From the NCBI GenBank assembly GCA_946610635.1, contig CAMOCI010000057.1, forward strand, positions 1 through 5,362: DNA of 5,362 bases, read 5' to 3'. Source of the stretch: an uncultured Clostridia bacterium. GTDB lineage: Bacteria; Bacillota; Clostridia; Christensenellales; UBA1242. The notes under the pieces are model-generated. The model was not told where the DNA came from. It saw nothing but the letters and a program-made list of their open reading frames with translations, and made no database searches. Shown here piece by piece: positions 1 through 5,362 of this stretch. The number at the start of each line of letters is the position of its first letter. The stretch's first letter is position 1. Both the position numbers and the translations under genes were made by a program.

Positions 1-2551
1 CTAAAATACCGAATGATAAAGTTGCAGGGATGCTTATAAAAGCAACTGCAAAAATTAGTCCCATAGAACCAACAAAAGATATATTAAACAACCTATTTGC
101 AAAAATATTTGTTTTAAATATGCTATGACTGCTTTTTAAATTTACTGCATGCAATAGCTGCATTATGTTTATGCAAAAAAATGCTAGCGTTGTTGCTATT
201 TGTGGATTATATAAGTTAATACCCAAAACATAAAGTGACAAAACAATTATTATTTGCAGTGCTGCTTCATACAAAATTTTTACCCACACGCCTAACGATA
301 TAATGTTTGCACCATCTTCCCTTGGCGGTTTTTTCATTGTGTCACTTTCTGCTGGCTCCAAACCAAGAGAAATTGCAGGTAAGCTATCTGTTATAAAATT
401 TATAAACAAAAGTTGTGCTGGTAACAAAAAAGTGAATTGCGGTAAGAAAATGCTTGTGAGTAGCAGAGTGAAAACTTCAACAGCATTTGTAGAAAGTAAA
501 AATTGAATTGTGCGTTGAATGTTAGAATATATTTTTCTACCTTCTTCAACAGCTAACACAATACTAGCAAAATTATCATCACTAATAATCATATCTGCAA
601 CATCTTTTGTAACGTCTGTGCCTGATATGCCCATACCAATACCAATATCAGCAATTTTTAAACTTGGTGCATCATTTACACCATCACCTGTCATTGCAAC
701 TATCTTGCCCTGCTTTTTAAATGCTTTAACAATGCGTACTTTATGTTCTGGGCTAACTCTTGCAAAAACGCAGTATTTATATATATAGTTGCTCAACTGT
801 TCATCTGTTAATTTAGATATTTCTGTGCCAGTCAAAACTTGATCTTTGCTTTTTGCAATTCCAATTTCTTTTGCAACAGCAAAAGCAGTTTCAGCATGGT
901 CACCTGTTATCATTACTGGTTTAAGCCCTGCTGTTTTGCATTTTTTTATTGCATCAAATACTTCTGGTCTTGGTGGGTCTATCATTCCAACAAGCCCTAA
1001 AAATACATAATCTTTTTCTATACTGCTATTAAAATTTTGATTTTCAATATTTTTATATGCCAAACAAAGCACTCTCAAAGCCTGCTCAGCCATAGAGTTG
1101 TTTGCTTTTTCAATATCTTGCAATCTTTCTTTTGTTAATGGCTCTTCTTTGCCATTAATCAATATTTTTGTGCACTTTTTTATCAAAAAGTCAAAAGCAC
1201 CCTTGCTATAACATGTTAAGCAATCATCATAGTTATTAATAGTCGTCATGATTTTTCTGTTACTATCAAATGGAATTTCAAATACACGAGTATTATTTTT
1301 AATTAAGTTTTTTATATTAATACCGCTTTGTGATGCAAACTGCATAAGTGCACTTTCGGTTGGCTCTCCTTTTATAATTCCATTTTCTTCTATACAATCA
1401 TTACATAACACCATGCAGTTTAAAATTGTTTTAAAATGTTTTTTTAAATAATCTTCATCTTGCAAAGTGTTTACTATATTGTTGTTGTAATATAATTTTT
1501 TAACTTTCATTTTGTTTTGAGTTAAAGTACCAGTTTTATCACTACAAATAACATTGCAACTTCCAAGAGTTTCTACTGCATGCAAACGTTTAATTATTGC
1601 ATTATGATATGCAAGTTTTTGCACGCCAAGTGCCATAATTATTGTTATTGATGCTGGCAAACTTTCAGGAATTGCTGCAACAGCAAGTGCAACTGCTGTT
1701 AAAAATGCTTCTAACAAATTTGGAGATTTTGGCAATGTCATCTCAACCATAAAAACTAAAATTGCAATTATGATTACAGAAACACTTATAATCTTTCCAA
1801 TTTTGTTTAATGATTTTTGAAGTGGAGTTAGTTCCTTTTTTCCAGAATTTATCATTACGGCAATTTTACCCATCTCGGTATCTTTGCCAACACTAGTAAC
1901 AACACCTATTGCCCTACCATAAGACACAACACTGCTAGAATATGCCATATTTTTCCTTTCACCCAACGGCGTGTGTTCATCGAGTATGCAGTTTGCATCT
2001 TTTTCAATCTGCACACTTTCACCTGTTAAAGAACTTTCGTCAACTCTAAAATTAAAAGTTTCAATAAGCCTTACATCTGCTGGCAAAATATTACCACTTG
2101 TAAGTAATACAACATCGCCTATAACAATATCTTCAACATTTACGTTTTTTGTTTTACCATCTCTTAGCACATTACAAAAAGGCTGTGATTGCTTTTTTAA
2201 ATTTTCAAGTGCACTTTCTGCCTTGCTTTCTTGCACTACTCCCAAAGTGGCATTTAATATAACGATAAAAATAATAATGCCACCCTCAAACAAGTTTTGA
2301 TATTCCTTACTTACTATTGCAAGAGTTATACTGATAATAGCACTAACAATCAAAATAATAACCATTAGGTCTTTAAACTGCACAAAAAATTTTGAGATGA
2401 TAGATTGCTTTTTATCTTCCTCAAATTTGTTGCTTATTCCATTTTTTTGTCTTTCTAAAACTTCTTGCTGCGAGAGTCCAAAACTACTTGTCCCTAATTC
2501 TTGCAAAACTTTTTGTACACTTTTTGAATGAGCATTTGTTAAATTCTTCAC
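1..2551 (-). CDS. Calcium-type P-type ATPase (P-II family), C-terminus cut by window edge
   Basis: Membrane pump that hydrolyses ATP to move Ca2+ (or a similar cation) out of the cytoplasm. I translated the whole frame by hand: 850 codons, no stop. Seen in order: N-terminal cation-ATPase domain (about 1-50), M1/M2 (about 60-105), actuator loop TGES (176-179), M4 PESLP (295-299), phosphorylation motif DKTGT with Asp338, nucleotide-domain GEPTE (395-399) and KGA (450-452), DPPR (about 525-528), TGD (549-551), hinge TGDGVNDAP (621-629), then M5-M9. Residues matching SERCA Ca2+ ligands are Glu296, Asn689, Glu692, Asn718, Thr721 and Asp722; M8 has MQLLHAVN rather than the SERCA Glu, as in PMCA-like bacterial pumps with one Ca2+ site. 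Only M10 and the tail (perhaps 30-40 residues) appear missing. The GTG start at 2549-2551 is the only one keeping the N-terminal domain, because an in-frame TAA lies at 2558-2560. Family assignment is very secure; the exact ion is inferred. Confidence 0.96.
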   Translation of the reverse strand, partial: MKNLTNAHSKSVQKVLQELGTSSFGLSQQEVLERQKNGISNKFEEDKKQSIISKFFVQFKDLMVIILIVSAIISITLAIVSKEYQNLFEGGIIIFIVILNATLGVVQESKAESALENLKKQSQPFCNVLRDGKTKNVNVEDIVIGDVVLLTSGNILPADVRLIETFNFRVDESSLTGESVQIEKDANCILDEHTPLGERKNMAYSSSVVSYGRAIGVVTSVGKDTEMGKIAVMINSGKKELTPLQKSLNKIGKIISVSVIIIAILVFMVEMTLPKSPNLLEAFLTAVALAVAAIPESLPASITIIMALGVQKLAYHNAIIKRLHAVETLGSCNVICSDKTGTLTQNKMKVKKLYYNNNIVNTLQDEDYLKKHFKTILNCMVLCNDCIEENGIIKGEPTESALMQFASQSGINIKNLIKNNTRVFEIPFDSNRKIMTTINNYDDCLTCYSKGAFDFLIKKCTKILINGKEEPLTKERLQDIEKANNSMAEQALRVLCLAYKNIENQNFNSSIEKDYVFLGLVGMIDPPRPEVFDAIKKCKTAGLKPVMITGDHAETAFAVAKEIGIAKSKDQVLTGTEISKLTDEQLSNYIYKYCVFARVSPEHKVRIVKAFKKQGKIVAMTGDGVNDAPSLKIADIGIGMGISGTDVTKDVADMIISDDNFASIVLAVEEGRKIYSNIQRTIQFLLSTNAVEVFTLLLTSIFLPQFTFLLPAQLLFINFITDSLPAISLGLEPAESDTMKKPPREDGANIISLGVWVKILYEAALQIIIVLSLYVLGINLYNPQIATTLAFFCINIMQLLHAVNLKSSHSIFKTNIFANRLFNISFVGSMGLIFAVAFISIPATLSFGIL

Positions 2552-2661
2552 AAGGTATTATATTAGGCATGTTGTGTTTTAAAAACTTATATTTTTTAAA
2601 AGTTTGCAAAATATATTAATATACAAATTTTATTAATAAACATATAAAGGAATATATATAA
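2552..2661. promoter_or_regulatory. Divergent AT-rich intergenic region between ATPase and small Cys-rich gene
   Basis: This 110-base interval must hold the 5' signals of two divergent genes. On the minus strand a perfect TATAAT lies at 2562-2557, but only 5 bases before the ATPase GTG, and I see no convincing -35 about 17 bases upstream. On the plus strand TTGCAA (2604-2609) is a 4/6 match to a -35 box, with only weak TATTAA-like -10 candidates near 2631-2636. A 6-base inverted repeat, AAACTT (2583-2588) and AAGTTT (2600-2605), sits in the middle and could be an operator. In sequence this AT-rich such matches arise easily, so only the location is reasonably secure. Confidence 0.35.
2646..2651 (+). 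promoter_or_regulatory. Shine-Dalgarno sequence of the small Cys-rich gene
   Basis: AAAGGA lies 10 bases before the ATG at 2662. A second in-frame ATG at 2668 would be 16 bases away, so the first ATG is the better start. The site is one of the few G-containing purine runs in this AT-rich interval, which supports translation of the short frame. Confidence 0.6.
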
Positions 2662-2793
2662 ATGAAAATGAAAATTTGTTCTTGCTGTGGTAGTATTATA
2701 AAAAAAGAGCCAAAAACATGCAATTGTTGCGGCTCTAATTATTGTGAAAGTTGCAAAAAACTCTCTAATATTTGTAATTGTTGTGGAAGATAA
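2662..2793 (+). CDS. Small cysteine-rich protein with four CxxC pairs, probable zinc-binding (43 aa)
   Basis: I do not recognise this as a named family. The 43-residue protein has 11 cysteines (6, 8, 9, 20, 22, 23, 28, 31, 38, 40, 41) and three copies of C-x-C-C-G. The cysteines form four C-x2-C pairs, 6/9, 20/23, 28/31 and 38/41, enough for two four-cysteine zinc sites. The central stretch, C-x2-C-G-x-x-Tyr-C-x2-C (20-31), has the spacing of treble-clef / cross-brace fingers such as FYVE and RING; that is a resemblance, not a homology claim. Lysines fill much of the remainder; no signal peptide or membrane helix is seen. An AAAGGA site precedes the ATG. The gene diverges from the ATPase and converges on spoIIE, with 5 bases between the stop codons and no terminator of its own visible. 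Metal binding, or binding of nucleic acid or protein through zinc knuckles, is inference. An iron-sulfur or metallothionein-like role is possible. Confidence 0.72.
   Translation: MKMKICSCCGSIIKKEPKTCNCCGSNYCESCKKLSNICNCCGR
2701..2736 (-). terminator. Candidate intrinsic terminator of spoIIE, inside the small gene
   Basis: Read on the minus strand, AGAGCC (2736-2731) pairs with GGCTCT (2711-2706) and is followed by an unbroken T run to 2701. Inside the 19-base loop, GCAA (2730-2727) and TTGC (2723-2720) can form a second small stem stacked on the 5' arm. The hairpin starts about 60 bases after the spoIIE stop and has the stem-plus-U-tract form of a Rho-independent terminator in the correct orientation. 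The outer stem is short and the loop fairly large, so efficiency is uncertain. It lies within codons of the small plus-strand gene. Confidence 0.5.
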
Positions 2794-2798
2794 ATCTT

Positions 2799-5114
2799 CT
2801 ATATATTTAAAAACAATCTTGATACTAACACTGTCATATCATCACTAGGCTCGTTGCTGTTAAGAGAAATCGCTTCTTGAATAATCATATCGGCAATTTC
2901 TTGAGGATTGGTTATTGTTAAATTATTAATATAGTTTTGAAGTTTTACTTCATCAACAAAAGCATCCAAAACACCATCACTACACAAAACAATTATATCA
3001 TTTGCATCCAACATTTTTTTGTTTATACTTGGCGAAATCTCTTGCAAAATGCCAATTGGTAATGCACCACAGCCACGAAGTATTTCTGTGCTATCTTTAT
3101 GCTTGATAAAACCTGCTGGTGCACCAACTTTGATAAAATCTGCAAATGCATTAGATAGATTTAACACGCAAATATCTAATGCAGAAAAATTATCTGTCAT
3201 TTGCATTGATAATAGTTTATTTACACTAGAAATTATTGTTTCATCATCAAAATCTGCTTTATAAAAATTTTCTATAAGTGATATTGTTGTATCACTTATT
3301 TTTTGCGCTTCATCGCCACTACCCATGCCATCACATACGGCAAGCAAAATTTTGTTGCCCGGCAACCTTATATAAGAATAACTATCGCCACTTTTACTGT
3401 TGCCAAACTTGTTTGCACCACTACTGCCAAAAATGCATTCTAGCCTTGGTGCTTCGCAAAAATTTGCGATTTGATAACCCGGCACCCCTGCTGGCTCAGC
3501 TGAAGCCAATGCCATTTTTCTTCCAAAGATTTTTGATAAACAATTATATAAATTGATATTTTGTAAGTCGTTATTTTTTATTGTTAATGTGCAAGCCATT
3601 GTTTTACTATCTTTTTCATATACATATGCTTCGGCGAGTTCTATATTTACAAAATTTAACTCTTCAATAAGTTTTTTTTCAAATTCTTCATCAAAAGTTA
3701 CAAGTTCTTTTGTTTGGTCGGCAAGTTTTTGAAGTAATTTAGATACTCCACTAAATTCTTCTGCAATAAGTGCTTTGCTAGTATCTATACTAGATACACA
3801 GTATGTATATTGTTTGTAACTTGCAAGTAAACTATTTAAAGTACTTAATATAATATTTGTTTTATTACACCTACTACTTAAAAATGGTGGTATGTCTAAA
3901 AGCGTAACTTTGCCCCTATCAAGCCCAGCAGAAATAATATTGTTTATTGTTTCATTAGTTTCTCTTTCCAGCACTCTATGACACCTATGCTTTTCTGGAC
4001 AATCAAAACAAACTTTGCTAATTAACTCTTCTTTTAACATTTGCTTTGCTTCTGGTGCTGGTAAAAGCCCACGAATTGTACTTTTAAAAGACCTATCCAT
4101 TTCGTCAAAAACTTCACTCAAATTGTACATTTTTTTGCAAAGATTGTCGCGGCTTCTGTTAACCATACCACGCAGTGCCATAGTACTGTTTTTTTCTCCT
4201 AATATAGTTTTTACAAAAAGCAAAGTGTTATTGTTGATTACCAAAAATAATAATTCACCCAAAATTGTGCAAATTAAAACTTTATATGAATAATCTGTAT
4301 ATGCATTAAAATACAAGCCCAAAACAACATCACAAATAATTATTGCCATAATGCTAAAATATTTGTTTGTGGATTTAAACGCAATGCTAGATAAACTTAT
4401 AGCACCATAAACCGCTATCATAGTTACACTGCCAGTTTGCAGCGCATGACCAAGCCCTAGGCATACTCCAACAATAATTGCTATGCTAGAAGAATTATAA
4501 ACATAAGTACAAAGCAATATCAAAAATACAGAAATTATATTAATAATCAAAAAGCCATAAATATCTGCTGATGCAAGTCCAGCACCTAGTGCAGTTAAAA
4601 ATGTACACAAACAAACACTTTGGTCTATCGTTAATTTTAATCCTACGCCTTTAACAAGTAAGGTTTTAAAAATGTTTATGCAAGCAAGCATAAAAATCTC
4701 ACCAACAACAAGATAAATAAACGTTGGGACAATTTGATTAACAGATGTTAAATGATAATATAAATATACGCTTTGACTAATTGCGGCATAAAATACAAGC
4801 AAAAGAAGTGGTATTCTTTTTTTAAATCTTTTGTGCAGCAGTGTTCCTATTATTATTACAAAGACACAAAACAAACTTGTAAGCAAATTTTGTACGCTAA
4901 AATTTACCAAAACACTAGCAAGAGTAAACAAAGCCCCAACTATATAAATGTTTTGATCGCACCAGGCAAGTGCAATAAAAAAGCCAAATGCAAACGGAAA
5001 AACTTCTCCTCTAATGCCACCTATGTTAAATAAATAAAAACATGTAAAAAATAACAAATATTTTAAAAAATTAATTATCATTATGCTTTTTTTTGTGCCA
5101 AAAAACTCTTTCAT
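2799..5114 (-). CDS. spoIIE: Stage II sporulation protein E (SpoIIE), membrane PP2C-type serine phosphatase
   Basis: In endospore formers SpoIIE localises to the polar septum with FtsZ and dephosphorylates the anti-anti-sigma factor SpoIIAA, freeing sigma-F in the forespore. The 771 residues are a little short of the 827 of B. subtilis SpoIIE. The N-terminal half is hydrophobic (about 12-300), with roughly ten membrane segments. A soluble linker (about 305-560) follows, with a cysteine cluster C369-x2-C372-x5-C378 and a charged, probably helical stretch near 450-500. The C-terminal PP2C domain shows SGD (575-577), CDGMGSG with Asp595, ALDICVL with Asp647, KVGAPAGFI (662-670), LPIGIL (685-690), CSDGVLDA with Asp713, and SDDMTVLV with Asp758/Asp759. 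All expected metal-binding acidic motifs are present, so it should be active. The ATG has AAAGGTG four bases upstream. No tilS, hpt or ftsH follows, unlike in B. subtilis; a small gene converges on it instead. Identification is secure from domain order and motifs. Confidence 0.97.
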   Translation of the reverse strand: MKEFFGTKKSIMIINFLKYLLFFTCFYLFNIGGIRGEVFPFAFGFFIALAWCDQNIYIVGALFTLASVLVNFSVQNLLTSLFCVFVIIIGTLLHKRFKKRIPLLLLVFYAAISQSVYLYYHLTSVNQIVPTFIYLVVGEIFMLACINIFKTLLVKGVGLKLTIDQSVCLCTFLTALGAGLASADIYGFLIINIISVFLILLCTYVYNSSSIAIIVGVCLGLGHALQTGSVTMIAVYGAISLSSIAFKSTNKYFSIMAIIICDVVLGLYFNAYTDYSYKVLICTILGELLFLVINNNTLLFVKTILGEKNSTMALRGMVNRSRDNLCKKMYNLSEVFDEMDRSFKSTIRGLLPAPEAKQMLKEELISKVCFDCPEKHRCHRVLERETNETINNIISAGLDRGKVTLLDIPPFLSSRCNKTNIILSTLNSLLASYKQYTYCVSSIDTSKALIAEEFSGVSKLLQKLADQTKELVTFDEEFEKKLIEELNFVNIELAEAYVYEKDSKTMACTLTIKNNDLQNINLYNCLSKIFGRKMALASAEPAGVPGYQIANFCEAPRLECIFGSSGANKFGNSKSGDSYSYIRLPGNKILLAVCDGMGSGDEAQKISDTTISLIENFYKADFDDETIISSVNKLLSMQMTDNFSALDICVLNLSNAFADFIKVGAPAGFIKHKDSTEILRGCGALPIGILQEISPSINKKMLDANDIIVLCSDGVLDAFVDEVKLQNYINNLTITNPQEIADMIIQEAISLNSNEPSDDMTVLVSRLFLNI

Positions 5115-5118
5115 AATT

Positions 5119-5125
5119 CACCTTT
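5119..5125 (-). promoter_or_regulatory. Shine-Dalgarno sequence of spoIIE
   Basis: On the minus strand AAAGGTG is followed by four bases (AATT) and then the ATG at 5114-5112. The match to the anti-Shine-Dalgarno and the short spacing fix the start of spoIIE. The hydrophobic N-terminal segment begins about ten residues later, as expected for a membrane-anchored SpoIIE. Confidence 0.75.
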
Positions 5126-5191
5126 ATAAAGATAAATAAGCAAATCATTGCCTATGTTAAAATTATAGAATATAAAAAAACATACACAAAG

Positions 5192-5224
5192 TGCAAAATT
5201 TTTATCTTTTTTAGATTATTTGCA
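5192..5224. repeat. Imperfect inverted repeat in the spoIIE upstream region
   Basis: Outer arms TGCAAA (5192-5197) and TTTGCA (5219-5224) enclose inner arms ATCT (5204-5207) and AGAT (5213-5216) around a five-base A/T loop. Pairing is interrupted by an asymmetric internal loop. It lies about 80-110 bases before the spoIIE start and could be a protein-binding palindrome or a weak hairpin in the leader. It has little GC pairing and no convincing terminator form, so chance cannot be excluded in such AT-rich DNA. Confidence 0.3.
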
Positions 5225-5263
5225 ATTTATTGTATAAAAAAAACAGATTATAGAATAAAAATA

Positions 5264-5292
5264 ATTAAATTTATATAATACAAACTGACAAA
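5264..5292 (-). promoter_or_regulatory. Candidate sigma-A promoter with overlapping Spo0A-box-like site upstream of spoIIE
   Basis: On the minus strand TTGTCA (5291-5286, 5/6 match to TTGACA) and TTTAAT (5269-5264, 5/6 match to TATAAT) are 16 bases apart. The -35 element lies within TTTGTCAGT (5292-5284), which matches 7 of 9 positions of the Spo0A-box consensus TTTGTCRAA. In B. subtilis spoIIE is transcribed by sigma-A RNA polymerase activated by Spo0A-P bound near the -35 region, so this layout is sensible. Initiation here would give a leader of about 140 bases. A second TATAAT at 5167-5162, with TTGTGT 16 bases upstream, is a weaker alternative. No experimental support is visible. Confidence 0.33.
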
Positions 5293-5362
5293 TTAATTAT
5301 TAGAATATATTTGATTTTATAAACAATAATTTTAAAATAAACAACTTTATAAGAATATTAAT

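Noticed and set aside
303..788. Plus-strand open frames at 303-506 and 519-788
   Set aside because: They lie antisense to the ATPase, whose frame is continuous with family motifs throughout. The peptides show no recognisable domain and lack good ribosome sites.
1248..2300. Plus-strand open frames at 1248-1451 and 1971-2300
   Set aside because: Antisense to ATPase coding sequence. Their hydrophobic or serine-rich compositions are as expected for the reverse of this gene.
1..2551. Possible frameshift or pseudogene in the ATPase, because no complete frame closes inside the window
   Set aside because: Codon-by-codon translation from 2551 to 2 shows one unbroken frame with all catalytic motifs. 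The gene simply runs off the left edge.
3019..5033. Plus-strand open frames at 3019-3264, 3278-3556, 4015-4293 and 4773-5033
   Set aside because: All are antisense to spoIIE, which is intact with all PP2C motifs. The His/Cys-rich look of 3278-3556 comes from reading spoIIE codons in reverse.
5162..5253. Multiple TATAAT hexamers upstream of spoIIE as separate promoters
   Set aside because: In DNA of this AT content such hexamers are expected by chance. The one at 5253-5248 has no -35 partner, and the one at 5167-5162 has only a weak one.
5299..5362. Short open minus-strand stretch at the right edge, possibly the tail of an upstream gene
   Set aside because: Only about 20 codons before a TAA, composed of the Ile/Leu/Lys/Phe expected from AT-rich noncoding DNA, so it cannot be supported as coding.

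Overview
This window comes from a strongly AT-rich genome with the standard bacterial code: both long minus-strand frames read without a break and contain no in-frame TGA. It carries a clear spoIIE gene, which is found in endospore-forming Firmicutes. An anaerobic, Clostridia-like organism is my inference. No species can be named from the sequence.

Layout, left to right. (1) Positions 1-2551, minus strand: most of a calcium-type P-type ATPase, 850 residues visible from a GTG start; its last membrane helix lies beyond the left edge. (2) 2552-2661: a very AT-rich interval from which the ATPase (minus) and a small gene (plus) diverge. (3) 2662-2793, plus strand: a 43-residue protein with 11 cysteines in four CxxC pairs, easily missed because of its size. 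(4) 2799-5114, minus strand: spoIIE, encoding the membrane-anchored PP2C-type phosphatase of early sporulation. (5) 5115-5362: AT-rich upstream region of spoIIE with a good Shine-Dalgarno sequence, a weak promoter / Spo0A-box candidate and an imperfect inverted repeat.

How the genes relate. spoIIE and the ATPase point the same way, separated by 247 bases that contain the small gene in the opposite orientation. A likely intrinsic terminator for spoIIE lies inside the coding sequence of the small gene, whose stop codon is only 5 bases from the spoIIE stop. If that terminator leaks, spoIIE transcripts would run antisense through the small gene into the ATPase. SpoIIE dephosphorylates SpoIIAA to release sigma-F in the forespore. 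A related Ca2+ ATPase, YloB of Bacillus subtilis, has been linked to spores, so a sporulation link for the pump is possible, but nothing here proves it.

I see no tRNA, rRNA, CRISPR array, insertion sequence or phage element. The most interesting item is the small cysteine-rich protein and its overlap with the spoIIE terminator.
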